Part shown: positions 10,234 to 20,643 of the stretch, in pieces
Numbering within the stretch: position 1 is the first letter of the stretch
Layout: every line of letters begins with the position of its first letter
Assembly: GCA_000818945.1 (NCBI GenBank)
Contig: KN805393.1
Location: forward strand, 123,694-187,693
DNA: 64,000 nt
Origin: Schizochytrium sp. CCTCC M209059
Lineage: Eukaryota; Sar; Bigyra; Thraustochytrida; Thraustochytriidae
Direction of reading: 5' to 3'
The notes under the pieces: generated by a model
What the model saw: the letters and a program-made list of their open reading frames with translations, nothing else
Database searches by the model: none
What the model was told of the DNA's origin: nothing
Made by a program: the position numbers and the translations under genes

Positions 10234-11205
10234 TTACGAGGATCCCTCGGGCGCGGGCGGCGCAAAGCGGAATCCCAAAATTTCTCGTTTGCGACCCATG
10301 ATCTCATTGAGGGCCTCATCAAAGAATGCGGGAGGCTCAACTACATGCATACACAGCGCTTTGCACTCGTTTGCGGCGGCGAGGCGCGTCCAGTGCGCGA
10401 TATGCGACCACAACTCACTCAGCGTTGGCGCCCTTTCGGTGGTGCTGAAATGTAAGGTAAATGTAGCAAGGTTACCAAGAGGATTGTTGTCGGCCTCAAT
10501 ACGACCCGTGCTCACCATGGACGGAGAGATTTGCGCCACATAATTGCCAGCATCGAACACAGGCGCAAAGTCATCGGCATCCCAGTACCCAAACTGCTGA
10601 AAGACCAAGACGCGCTGGTTTGGCTTGATCTCGCGCAAGGCCTGAACAACCTTCTCGCCGCTTGTTTCCTCAGTCAAAGATTGCAAAGCTGGGGCGTCGG
10701 CACGTTGACATGCGTCTTCGATCAAGCGGCAGTAGTCCGCAACGTCTTTACCGGGAAATGCACTTAGAAAGGGTTCCGACGAAAAGGCATCCGAGGCCAC
10801 GGTTGCATAACGATACGAGTACGCAGGCTCAAAGCCGCTACGACGGGCGAGCGCAAGAGATGCTGTGTTGGCGTCGAAAGTTTGGTACATGAGCTCTTCC
10901 CCAGCTGGCACCTTGCTAATCAAGGACTGAAGAAGCTTTTTCCCAAATCCACGACGCTGATAGCGCGGATCAGATCGCACGCCTTCGACGTAGCCCCCGG
11001 ACGAGGTCTTGCGGACATTCGCAACGGCGACAAGGGGTCCTCCAGGGCACTCCTCAATGCCGTAAAATGTGCCTTCGGCGACCCAGTCATCGAGTCTGCT
11101 GTTGACATAATCTTTGCCGCCAAAGAGCTCCTTGGTAATTTCAGCTACAATCGCACGGTCTTCAAGCGTCACCTTTCTCGCCTCGTCCTTCATCGCAGTC
11201 GCCAT
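10234..11205 (-). CDS. GNAT-family N-acetyltransferase, NAT16-like (copy 2)
   Basis: 323 residues from the ATG at 11203-11205 (MATAMKDE). The frame continues upstream into the neighbouring gene's 3' end but without support, so I stop at this Met. Motif A is RSDPRYQRRGFGKKLL (about residues 77-92). Large parts match copy 1 in order: DDWVAEGTFYGIEE, PGGPLVAVANVRKTS, ISPSMVSTG, ELWSHIAHWTRL. It lacks copy 1's repetitive N-terminal extension. About 143 bp separate its stop from copy 1's start, on the same strand. It probably acetylates a small amine or amino acid. Confidence 0.85.
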   Translation of the reverse strand: MATAMKDEARKVTLEDRAIVAEITKELFGGKDYVNSRLDDWVAEGTFYGIEECPGGPLVAVANVRKTSSGGYVEGVRSDPRYQRRGFGKKLLQSLISKVPAGEELMYQTFDANTASLALARRSGFEPAYSYRYATVASDAFSSEPFLSAFPGKDVADYCRLIEDACQRADAPALQSLTEETSGEKVVQALREIKPNQRVLVFQQFGYWDADDFAPVFDAGNYVAQISPSMVSTGRIEADNNPLGNLATFTLHFSTTERAPTLSELWSHIAHWTRLAAANECKALCMHVVEPPAFFDEALNEIMGRKREILGFRFAPPAPEGSS

Positions 11206-11794
11206 GGTCGCTGCTGCCCTCGCGCTAGCTTTTCTCTTGCTGATTTCTTCGATCGCCCCGCCCTCCTCTATTCTGTTTCGCCTCGCGTCTCGTTCCGGTT
11301 CTGCTCGCGCCCGACCCCCAAGCCCTGCTGCTCGCTTGTGTCGTGCAGCTTTCCGGAGTCCGTCAGGGCCCGCGTTCTCTTCCTTCTCGCGGCGTTGCGC
11401 GACCTGCGCAGCCCGAGACGTCGGGCAGGAGCCCCGCGCGGGCTTGCTTTTAGAGCGTCTCGAGGCGGCTTGCGAGCAGCCTACGAGCAGCCTGCGAGCG
11501 GCCCTGCCCCGCGCTCGCCAGCGTGGCGCACGCTTCCGCGACTGTGCCGCTCGGCCAAGTCTTCCCGTGAGCCAAATTCTCAGGCCTTGACCGGCGGGTC
11601 CTAGGCCTCCCGCTACTACTAACAACCCTACCACCATGTCTGGGTTTGTGGAATGCGCGATGTGGATGACGTCAGGCACAAGTTGCGACATGGCCTTCGA
11701 GAAACCTGACAGGTATACTGGTAGGCATGGGTAGTATCTTTCCAGGCGTGAAGCAAGAAATCTCGCTGGCGACAAATGGCTGAATTGGGTCAAT
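11206..11794. other. GC-rich intergenic region
   Basis: Separates GNAT copy 2 from WASHC4 on the same strand. It is very GC-rich near the GNAT start and holds several chance ORFs on both strands. No recognisable gene. Confidence 0.4.
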
Positions 11795-14700
11795 CTACGA
11801 GAGCTTGAAGAAGACGAGAGAGGACTCGAGCGCGAACTCGAGCAGGCGGAAGTGGCGGCGGAAACGCTCGAGACGCTCCACACGCGTCGCGTCTTCTTTT
11901 GACACGGACGAGGCCCCTCGCAAGTCGTGAATGTCCTGCGCAAAGGCCTGCTGCAGAGAAGCAAACCATAGCAGGGCGGAAAACTCCTCCGTCTCGCCTA
12001 AAATTGTCAGCATGTAGGCCACACCGACGGCGAAGCCATCGTTCGTAAAGAACGCCTCGCGACCTTGATGCGAGCGCGAAAGCTGGTCTTCGCCAGACAT
12101 GAGTGATTCAACAAAATATACCGTGAGTGCCGGCACGAGCATGAAAAAGTTGTCAAGGTGCGACTTGTCGTCGGCACTACCCAAGGCCCGCCGGAATACA
12201 TCGACCAGCACGCGCAGATAGTCCTTGCCCATGTCGAACTTTTTGCAAAGCAGAGTAGTCGCAGACTCTTGTTGTTGTTGTTGTTCTTGGTGTTCTTTTT
12301 CTTTTAAAGTTGTCGTGCCGTTGACGAATTCCGATGCATCTGATGGCACGCCGAGCGATGGGATCGTTTGCACGGCATCTGCAACCCAACGTCGGCCTGC
12401 GACGCGTACCATGCGCACAAAGCCAAGTGTGTTGCCAATATGAGTCAAACGCTCGCATAAATGGGATACCAGACCAGGTCCCGATTGAAGATCCCCGAGC
12501 CCTCGCGAATCGCGACTATAACGGAACGCACGCTCAAACGGGTACTTGTGATCAATGCCACGACTTTTGGCGTGCGAGGCAAACCAGCGACGCTCGCGAG
12601 CCAAATATGACTTGACCGGCTCCTCGAGCAAGGCATTTGCAACCTCCGAAACGCTCCGCGTGAGGAACTGATAGGCAAAATTAACACATGTACTGAGAAT
12701 CCCAAGCCCGTGCGTACCAACCGAATCAGCGACCGTTTGTACGCTCACCGTGCGTAAATGCTTGGCGCCGCGACGCAGACGCCGCTCGACAAAGAACTGC
12801 TGACTGAGATTATGCGTGTACTGCGAGACAAAAGTGTCCCAATGACGCATCAGCTCCAGAATATCCACCTGAGCATCAAGACCGCCCTGAGGCAAGGTGG
12901 AGTCCGCCACAGAGATGCCTAGCGTCTCCATAGCTACTTTTTGCATCTCCCTGTACGACCTCCAGTCGTGAAGCGAGAGAACTGTCATGTTGTAGAATTG
13001 CCTTTGCAGATAGTGCTCCACGCATGTCTTGGTGTGCAGAGACGCGTCCATGATCTCGAGTGGCCCCACGTGCACGGCGGATCGGAGCTCATCGATTTCG
13101 AGCGCCGCCGCAGCGAGATGTTCCATATGCACGGCGTGCTGCTGAAGACGGAGCGCCTCGTCCACGCGCACACAGAGCGGATCTACGTAATACTTGCGCA
13201 CGGTAGCGATAAGACGGTCACGAAAAGCGTCCGCGTCGGCTGTCTTTCGCGCAAAGAGAGCCAAAGCAGCCTCGCCAAAGGCGGCGGTCAAGAGTTTGAC
13301 CCGCGGCGGCGAAGCACTACGCAGCATGAGCGGTAACAATGTGTCTGCGTCCCAATAGAGCATCGAACACGTGCATGCTCGATCCAGATTCGTCTGCCAG
13401 CGCGTGACAAGGCGGAGTCGCTCGAGCTGGCGCTCCAGGCGTACGACTTCCTCCCACTTGCAAAGTCCCGAGCCTGAGGCACTAACAAGACTTGACACGG
13501 CGCCAAGAGCAACACGAGCGCGATCGAGATGCGCTCCCGAGGACGCGTGAGTGAGCATGGACAGCCCAGCCTTTGCAATGGCGTCCGGTGACTCGCCATT
13601 TCCAAAACGGTGCTTCCATACGGCGACCTGGCGTTCGACGTCTGTAAAGACACTTGAAACGACAAGAAATCGTGTCCGTGCGGTCTTTGCGCCCCGGCCG
13701 AGCTCGCTGCGCGCTGTGTCCCGAATGACCATGAGAAGCTCGATGCAAACAGCAATATGCTGGCTGATAAGGTGCTTACTCATGGGAAGCTCCTCTTCTG
13801 CGTGGAGTCGTAGCGTCATGGTAAGTGCTCTGCGCACGCGATGAGCAAGAGCAAGTGCATGAACAATTGAACGTTCTGGATTTGGGTCCTTGCCCGTCAC
13901 ACTTGCAACCCATGCGGCAACTTGGCCGGCGTATGCAGGAACGCGCTGTGCAAGCGATGCCACAAGCCGCTGTGTATACTCTTTTCGGCGAGCGCGGCCG
14001 CCAATTTTGTCATCGACAAAGGCGTCAAGGCTCCATATGGTGCGCCCGCAAAGAGGGACGACGGGAATGAGCTTGTCAAGGTCATGTAAAAGGCGCCAAG
14101 CATCGCATGATCCAGTCGCACGATCGCACAATTGACAAAGGGCTGCGAGACCAACGAATTTGCTTTCGCACTCGTAAGAGGGAAAGCTTTCGTCCTCGCG
14201 GCTAGCGGCTCTCCACTCTGCGTCAAAGTCTTTCACGAGGAGCTTGCTCGCGCGCTGCAATGCTGCGTGGTGCGCTGCAACATTTGAGGGCGACGCTGTA
14301 AGCTTCTTCAAGAGGGCTTCGAACCATTGGCCGCGCACAGAGCACGGGTCAATGACTCCTTCCGCTCTGCATGCGTCAGGGAGAAGACGCGTCCACCAGC
14401 GCTGCAGGGCCTCATTATCTTGCACGAGCGTGTCGACCGCGACGAGAATGCCCAAGAGATTTGCCAAAATGGCCCAAGCGGCGAGAAAATGTTCGCTTCG
14501 ATTGTCCAAGCCTGCAAGAAGGTCCCAGAGCACCAGCGCAACCTCGCTACAGCGCAGACAAAAAGCTGTGCACGTTCTCACCTGCGTGGCAGCGGTCTGC
14601 GTTCGGGCAAGAACCGCGGCGTCGGAAACGTCACCGTCGCCACCTTCGCAGCTTGCCGCAACTGCAGGAAAGATTTGGTGCTGGGCAGTCTCCGCAAGAA

Positions 14701-14986
14701 GCTGTGCCTCTTCGCACACGTACGCGACCGCTGCGAGATGCTGCGCCGGCGACCGAGTCTCATCTGCAGCGGCAGTCCTCGTTGAAGAGGCCTCGTTGGG
14801 TTCGTCAAAGCATGACGGGTCGTTGTCGTGACCTGGACATGTCCAGCCGGCCTCGAGACGCACAAGGTCTGCGTGCGGACGCGAGGCGGGGCAGAGGGTC
14901 TCGAGGCGCTTGTTGTAGCGCTGCAGCCAGGCGAGGTTCACCTCGGGCCCGCGGGCAGGCGGAGGTGGGTGTGCGGCGTCCACCAT
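11795..14986 (-). CDS. WASHC4: WASH complex subunit 4 (SWIP / KIAA1033 / WASH7 family)
   Basis: 1063 residues, close to the family length of about 1170. The C-terminal half is strongly family-like: FYNMTVLSLHDW, a stretch around GGLDAQVDILELMRHWDTFV, a THGLGIL/VNFAYQFL segment, DHKYPFERAF, LGFVRMVR, and FFTNDGFAVGVAYML. SWIP is a structural subunit of the pentameric WASH complex, which activates Arp2/3 on endosomes with retromer. No catalytic motif is expected. The start is the ATG at 14984-14986. The frame continues upstream through a poly-Gly/Pro run without another ATG. A 14-base C run (14994-15007) sits just upstream in the 5' UTR. Confidence 0.9.
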   Translation of the reverse strand: MVDAAHPPPPARGPEVNLAWLQRYNKRLETLCPASRPHADLVRLEAGWTCPGHDNDPSCFDEPNEASSTRTAAADETRSPAQHLAAVAYVCEEAQLLAETAQHQIFPAVAASCEGGDGDVSDAAVLARTQTAATQVRTCTAFCLRCSEVALVLWDLLAGLDNRSEHFLAAWAILANLLGILVAVDTLVQDNEALQRWWTRLLPDACRAEGVIDPCSVRGQWFEALLKKLTASPSNVAAHHAALQRASKLLVKDFDAEWRAASREDESFPSYECESKFVGLAALCQLCDRATGSCDAWRLLHDLDKLIPVVPLCGRTIWSLDAFVDDKIGGRARRKEYTQRLVASLAQRVPAYAGQVAAWVASVTGKDPNPERSIVHALALAHRVRRALTMTLRLHAEEELPMSKHLISQHIAVCIELLMVIRDTARSELGRGAKTARTRFLVVSSVFTDVERQVAVWKHRFGNGESPDAIAKAGLSMLTHASSGAHLDRARVALGAVSSLVSASGSGLCKWEEVVRLERQLERLRLVTRWQTNLDRACTCSMLYWDADTLLPLMLRSASPPRVKLLTAAFGEAALALFARKTADADAFRDRLIATVRKYYVDPLCVRVDEALRLQQHAVHMEHLAAAALEIDELRSAVHVGPLEIMDASLHTKTCVEHYLQRQFYNMTVLSLHDWRSYREMQKVAMETLGISVADSTLPQGGLDAQVDILELMRHWDTFVSQYTHNLSQQFFVERRLRRGAKHLRTVSVQTVADSVGTHGLGILSTCVNFAYQFLTRSVSEVANALLEEPVKSYLARERRWFASHAKSRGIDHKYPFERAFRYSRDSRGLGDLQSGPGLVSHLCERLTHIGNTLGFVRMVRVAGRRWVADAVQTIPSLGVPSDASEFVNGTTTLKEKEHQEQQQQQESATTLLCKKFDMGKDYLRVLVDVFRRALGSADDKSHLDNFFMLVPALTVYFVESLMSGEDQLSRSHQGREAFFTNDGFAVGVAYMLTILGETEEFSALLWFASLQQAFAQDIHDLRGASSVSKEDATRVERLERFRRHFRLLEFALESSLVFFKLS

Positions 14987-15205
14987 GGCGCCACCCCCCC
15001 CCCCCCCGGGCGGTGGTGGTTTGAAACGAAAGAGAAAAAAGTGGAAAAAGAGGTTTTTTGGTTGAAGTGTTGTCAAGCTAGGCCCAGACTTGGCTCGGAA
15101 GGGATGGCGTCTACCGTGCTTGCTCGTGTCGTCGTGCTTGCGCGTATCGTGCTTGCCCTCGAACGCGACGCTGGTTCCCTTCGTCACCGCAAATGCGCTC
15201 ACGCT

Positions 15206-15990
15206 TTAGCTGGCCTCCATGGTGCCTTTGGCACTCGAGCCATTGACGGACGTGGTCGACCCGTTGGTCGAGGCACCGTTTGCTGTCTGCGGGGTCGACC
15301 CGTTGGTGGTCTTCTTCTTCTTCTTCTTGCTGATGCCACCCTTGTACGTCTTGGCCTCCTCGCTACGCACGTCGATCAAGATTATAACAGAAATGTAAAG
15401 TGCGAGCAGAGCATTGATTGGTACGTGCAAAGATATTGATGTCAGTTTCGTTCGCTTCCCGCGTCGCAAGACATGGAACACTTACGTCGGAACCCATGAG
15501 ATGCGTTCGCCTGTTTATGATAATGGTACGGATAACAGCCAAAAAAAAGTTACAAGCAAAGGAGAGTCCGCGGGGTGGATGAGGAAGACGTTAGTTGCCG
15601 GAAATTGGTAATTGTGCATTTTTAAAGGCACAACATTTACATATTGTGCGAGCAATCAAGACTTACCGGTGTGAATGTTCTGATACGCCACCTTACCCTG
15701 CGGAATTCAAAGCGCGGAGTGGGGGAGGGGAATATCCCCGAAAGACCAGCAAGCAGTTGTGAGAAAATCCCCGAGTACAAAGCGTGAGTCATGCTGTCCG
15801 TCCGTCATCGAATAAAAAGAACGCTCAATCGCTTTGATCAGATACGTACCGGTCGCGATCTTGAGGGCACGGCCTTCCAGCCGGCGGGGAGCTCTACGGG
15901 CGCGAGAGGCTCCGAGTCCTGCGTGGACGAGTCGCCGCCCAGAGCGTCATGGTGGCCCTCGGCCTCGTCGCGGCAGCACAGGTTTCCCAT
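15206..15990 (-). CDS. Small WW-domain protein, four exons, probable N-myristoyl/palmitoyl anchor
   Basis: Spliced gene reconstructed by eye. The exons on the minus strand are 15990-15850, 15697-15667, 15510-15486 and 15362-15206. The introns (152, 156 and 123 nt) start GTACGT, GTAAGT and GTAAGT and end CAG, CAG and TAG. Joined exons give 354 nt, an in-frame 117-residue protein. It starts MGNLCC, which fits N-myristoylation plus palmitoylation. Residues 34-65 form a WW domain: LPAGW, then a longer first loop, VAYQN, then W-x-P. The two signature Trp (38 and 63) are 25 apart, a little more than usual. The tail is Lys-rich, then Thr/Asn/Gly/Ser-rich. WW domains bind Pro-rich ligands, so this is probably a membrane-tethered adaptor. 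The internal exons of 31 and 25 nt are microexons. Confidence 0.75.
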
Positions 15991-17121
15991 GTTTCTCGCC
16001 TAGACCTTCCCCTTTACGCTTGCTGCTGCGGCTGCTGCGGCTTGCACGTGTGCTGCCTGATCTCTAGCAGGTCCCCCACGAGGACGAGCGCGAGCGCGAG
16101 CGCGGAAGCGTGCGAGCGAGCGAGCGAGCGGCCACGGCGGCGTTGGCTCCTTTGCAAACCCTGCACGCGACGAACCTCAGCGTCGCGCGACTTTGCTCTC
16201 TCTCGCGCTGCCGGCGGCGGCGGAGGAAAACGCAGCGAGGCGAACGTGCGGAAACGGCGCGGGCGCGGGCGGCGCGAACGTGCGCGTCGGACGCGGCGGC
16301 ACGGGGCGAGCGGACGGCGGCGGCGTGGCGTCGCGCGTTGGAGATCTAGTGATCCATGCAATCACGAGCTGCTCTGAGGCACAAGGGCCCCCCTGCTCGC
16401 ACAGGCCCTAGTCTTCCCGCCTCGCATTGCCATGCTTGTGAATATCGGAGGACCCCCCTGCTCGCAAGCGATCATCGGCTCCACTTCAATAAGGATAGCG
16501 CAACACAAAATAAGACAAAAAGGGGTTGCCCGGACCTGTGACCATTGCAAGCCAAAAAGCGCAAGCATGTAGGCAAGCAACCAGGTGCAAGTGGAGGAGG
16601 GAGCAAACTGATGATGAAGAAGAAGATTGATAGGCGACCAAAATTGGAAAAAGGGGAAGGCTTAGTGGCTTCAGCCATGGATGGGGAAAATAAGTACATG
16701 GAGCAAGCTTCTTGAGCTTGTGGTGGGACGCTGGCTGCTTGACCGGCCTCCTGGCAGTAGTGGCAGCAGCAGCGTGAACAGGAAAAGGAAATAGGCTGAG
16801 TTTGTGAACCAATCGCGACTGTCCGACCGACCGCCTTGGGGCGGCGCTTCCCGTCTTTCGATTGATCTCTCCCTCTCTCTCTCTCTCTTTCTCTTATTTT
16901 TTGTTCTTTCTCTCTCTTTCTTTCACAATCATCCATGCATGGTCAATCAAATGTCAACAACGTTCGCTTGCAGGCACCGCCTGTCAGAAAGACCGCTGTG
17001 GTGGCGGTTGTGGTGGTGGTGGCGGCGACGGGTCAATCATGACGCACAGCCCGAAATTTCCTACCGTACATGATGCACGCAAGTGGCTGCGGCAGACAGA
17101 AATGGCAGATAGATCATCATA
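15991..17121. other. Intergenic region with CT-rich tract
   Basis: Upstream of the WW gene and downstream of the PX/J gene. The first 350 bp are extremely GC-rich (likely promoter). A CT tract lies at about 16867-16925. Overlapping ORFs here are Arg/Ser-rich in every frame and look non-coding. Confidence 0.4.
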
Positions 17122-19506
17122 TCATGAGAGAGACGCAAAGATCTGAAAAAGACGCGCCGCCAGAAATGAATTGTAGACGGACTGGTTGGCTGGTTGTTTG
17201 TCGGGATGGGTCTGACGCAAAATCTGACGCACGAGCTTGCGTTGCAACTGCGTCGAACTAGGCACAGCCTGCTTTTGCGCTTGCGTAAAATCCGTGAAGC
17301 GAGGAAGAGGGGCTGCAATCTCGCGCACATGAATGAGCATATCGGGCAAGTTGTGATGAACATACGACCACGCCTGAACAGCCTTTTCCACCTCCTCTTG
17401 CGCAACACGCTCCTCCGGTGAGGTGGCCGGCGGCCGATGCCGGGTCTGCCCGGTGTGTTTGTTAACCCAAAATGGCATGCCGTCATCCGTCTCACTCCGG
17501 ACCCACTCCGCCTCTGCACGGCTCGGCGCCGCAGGTGCGGTGTCATCGGCGAAATGCACACGTTTTGTGCGCTGCTTCGTCTTGCGCGAAGGGACTGGAG
17601 GCGGCGGTCGCCGGGCTTGCGCGGCCTGAAGCTGTCTGATTTGCTCCTCGCGCTGCTCAAAGGTGAGCATCGATTGCTCCGAGTACACCGAGTCTCGGTC
17701 GCGGTCGCGCACAAATTCAGCGTACGAAGGCTCGTCCGGGTGATTCACGTCGCTTCCGTGAAGAGGATCTCGCTCGAGCGCCGTGTACAGCGCCTGGGCG
17801 TCGAAGCGAAGCAGGTTGGCGCGCAGCCGCTCCCAGTGGGCCCGCCTCCGTGCAGCAAGCATAATTTGGTCCTCGGCGAAGCGCTCTGCCGCCGCGACTA
17901 CGCTCGTCGATCGGACATTGTTGATACAGAACCATTCGGCAGCGAGCCGCTCCGAAGGCGTTACGCCGTGCTGGTGTTCATCCTCTTGGCGTGCAGCCAC
18001 GCTTGAATTGTACAGGAAACCCACGAGATGTGTCATGCGCGGGAAAATGTGCTTGGAAAATAGCCGAAGGGTCTCTTCCAGCGTGTGCCCGGCCTCGAGC
18101 ATGGCAACGTTCGCCTGCGCTTCGTCGGGACGCCTTCGCTTGAGGGCAACGCCCAGGTAATTGAGTGGATCAAGACGCATCGGGGCAAATTTGGCATCGT
18201 GCTGCTCGGTCTTGGACAATCGCAAGAGCGCGAGGCCAAGCGCCGACTCCTCCGCGCTCCGCGCCTCGACTCTGTCGGCAAGATGTCGCAACGCCATCTT
18301 GCCCGAATGATACCCGCGCTGCAATCCGGGAAGCACCGCGTTGATGGCACCGAGAGCAATTGGGCCAGACCCAAAGCGCCGCAGCACCATGTCCACTTGT
18401 GTACGCGCACGAGCAGCCACAATGGGGTCTTCTGCAAACTCTGCGGCCCCCGACAAGCGGTCGCGCCGATGCTTGGAACGCAACAAGGACATTGCGCCTG
18501 CATCAGCGCTGGCGTTCGAGTGCGATCCGAGCGGACCCAGATGAGAGTCTACCGTGTACATGTCATCGTCTTCGTCTAGGTCGTCTCGGCCATCGTGCAC
18601 CGAATCAAGCATGAATGTGCGCACTGGCATGCTCATACCAATAATACTGTGAAGCGTAACGTAGCGGAGCCACACCTCAAGTTGCCGCATTCGAGTTAAG
18701 ATAAATGTGGTATCGCGCGAGGAAACGGGTGAGAATGTCTTTTTCGGCGGCAAAGGCGGGACAAGGATAAGATGGACCCGACTCGATTGCCCAACCCTAT
18801 ATTGATACACTTTTGCGAGGACTTCACGTAGTCGTTGAAACTCCGAGAAGCGTCGATTGACTTCAACGGGCGCCTCGACAGCGTCTGCCCACAACGTCCT
18901 CGCCTCCTTTTCCAACCATGGACGTCCGCTCAAATCCGCCGTGAAGCCGTATGTAATGAATTCACGCGGGTGAGCACCAGCCTCGACGAGCTGGGTTTCC
19001 TGCTCGGCAGACAAGGTGCCTGCGTCTTGATGCAGAAAGTACGGACGTGAGTGCCGTCCGCGCTCGTTTTCGTACGCGAGATAGCTTTGTAGAGAAGATA
19101 CGCACCAAAAGTCAACATTGAAGCGTCCGCGCGGCACCCGATGCACCTTGGGCGTTTCTGCATTTTCGTTGGTCAATGCACTCGTGGCACGAGAAGTCAT
19201 GAGGGACGACGGCGACGGTAATGGCGATGGTGATGGCGACAGTGGAGGAGATAAAGATTGGTCCCCTCGCGGGCTGTGATTCGCGCCGACGAGTGGACTG
19301 CGATGGGACGCGGCCCTTTCTTGCTCTTCTTGTTGCCCGAGTGCAACGCTAACGTCTGCGAGGACGTCGTCAATGCTCTTCCCTGCGGCGTAGCCTGCAC
19401 GTAGCGTCGCCTCGAGCCGGGCGTAGAGTGCTGCCTCGCGCGGGGACCTTGGCGGCGCCGCCGGTGCCACAGCCGCCGCCGTTGCTGTGCCGCCCCCATG
19501 CCGCAT
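17122..19506 (-). CDS. PX-domain protein with WW-like and C-terminal auxilin-type J domain
   Basis: 794 residues from the ATG at 19504-19506. A Ser/Pro-rich N-terminus is followed by a PX phosphoinositide-binding domain at about 120-305 (NRRFSEF at 217-223, PPLPPKK at 250-256, then a conserved RMRQLEVWL helix). Next comes an Asp-rich linker and a helical region at about 360-620 that could be BAR-like. A WW-like segment at 666-693 has the first Trp (668), while the second signature Trp is His. The C-terminus at 750-794 resembles the auxilin-type J domain: a basic helix, HPD at 767-769, then a final helix ending LFQIFASL. Auxilins recruit Hsc70 to uncoat clathrin, and PX proteins bind endosomal PI3P. 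The combination suggests a chaperone recruited to endosomes. That is inference, and I know of no standard family with this order. Confidence 0.8.
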   Translation of the reverse strand: MRHGGGTATAAAVAPAAPPRSPREAALYARLEATLRAGYAAGKSIDDVLADVSVALGQQEEQERAASHRSPLVGANHSPRGDQSLSPPLSPSPSPLPSPSSLMTSRATSALTNENAETPKVHRVPRGRFNVDFWCVSSLQSYLAYENERGRHSRPYFLHQDAGTLSAEQETQLVEAGAHPREFITYGFTADLSGRPWLEKEARTLWADAVEAPVEVNRRFSEFQRLREVLAKVYQYRVGQSSRVHLILVPPLPPKKTFSPVSSRDTTFILTRMRQLEVWLRYVTLHSIIGMSMPVRTFMLDSVHDGRDDLDEDDDMYTVDSHLGPLGSHSNASADAGAMSLLRSKHRRDRLSGAAEFAEDPIVAARARTQVDMVLRRFGSGPIALGAINAVLPGLQRGYHSGKMALRHLADRVEARSAEESALGLALLRLSKTEQHDAKFAPMRLDPLNYLGVALKRRRPDEAQANVAMLEAGHTLEETLRLFSKHIFPRMTHLVGFLYNSSVAARQEDEHQHGVTPSERLAAEWFCINNVRSTSVVAAAERFAEDQIMLAARRRAHWERLRANLLRFDAQALYTALERDPLHGSDVNHPDEPSYAEFVRDRDRDSVYSEQSMLTFEQREEQIRQLQAAQARRPPPPVPSRKTKQRTKRVHFADDTAPAAPSRAEAEWVRSETDDGMPFWVNKHTGQTRHRPPATSPEERVAQEEVEKAVQAWSYVHHNLPDMLIHVREIAAPLPRFTDFTQAQKQAVPSSTQLQRKLVRQILRQTHPDKQPANQSVYNSFLAARLFQIFASLS

Positions 19507-20643
19507 CTTCACGACGGAAGGGGGGGGGGAGCGAGCTTGAGCGCGGAGATCCGAGGCAGGACCAAGACCGCGCGCAGCCTCGCCTTTCGGGGCCGCGCGA
19601 CAGGCCCTCGGCGCAGCGGCCTCGCGCTCGACGCGAATACGAATTCGTATTTGGGATGGCGCCGATCTTCGCCATCTTTTTCCAACAGGACGTCAATGCC
19701 TCCGGCCGACATCAAGGACAACCCAAACTTGATCTCCCGCCGCCATCATTCATTGCCCCAGCACCATCAACGATGGACGAGAGGAGAGACGTCGTGGACG
19801 ATGGAAGACGTCAAGCAAAGTAATGCGAGTCGGGACGTCTTCTCCAGCAAGTCAGACGGCCACAGCTAGGATTCTTTGCGTTTCCCCGGGAAGAGCGCCT
19901 TCGTCCAGAATTGCGAAAGCGCTTACTTTTTATGCCCACTCTGTCAATCAGCGATGATCTGGGCAATGGTCATTTGGTCGAGGGTTTGGATCAAGACACG
20001 CCATGTTCTGCCGGGATCGTGCGGTGCCCTCTTTTAGCTTCTCGCAGCGAGCGAGAACTATAACTCTTCCGTGCTGCACCTAAAACTCGAAACGACTTTG
20101 GACTTCGAGACGGCCCCGACGCAAGACGCTCGCGTCCTCGAACCATTAAGTTGCCGCCCTCGAACCCTCGCTCCTTTGCTGCATCCTGCTCCTGTTCCTC
20201 ATTTGCCATGAATCCTGTCAAAGACCGACCGACCGTCGTCAATCAGCTGCCGCCGCAAGCCATCCCATCCCACACACATCCCGAAGACGGTTCTCCCGCT
20301 CTCTGCTCGAAACCAGGCGGAGCTGCAGCCCCTGCTGCTGCTCTTGCCCTGCAGCCGGCCCGGGTCCTTGCGCTCCTGCTCCGCGGCCTCCGGCGCTGCC
20401 GTGCTCGCAAGACATCATCGATGATGCGATCAAAATAGACCGGATCGGATCGGATCGCATCGCATCGCATCGCATCACAGTAGGGCTAGTACTAGTTTGG
20501 TACACAACAGCAGCACCGCCCCGCACCTCTCCCTCAAGACGTCGAGCGCGAGCGGCAGAAGCATTTCGTGGCTGCCGGCGCGGGCGAGGAGCAGAGGTCG
20601 AGGCATGCGCGCGGCGGGCACGGCCCTCGCGGGCGCAGGCGGC
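19507..20643. other. Bidirectional promoter region
   Basis: Between divergent PX/J and ATP-synthase-alpha-like genes. It contains a short perfect palindrome around 19636-19651 (ATACGAATTCGTAT) and GGATC/GCATC pentamer repeats at about 20441-20475. No gene supported. Confidence 0.4.
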
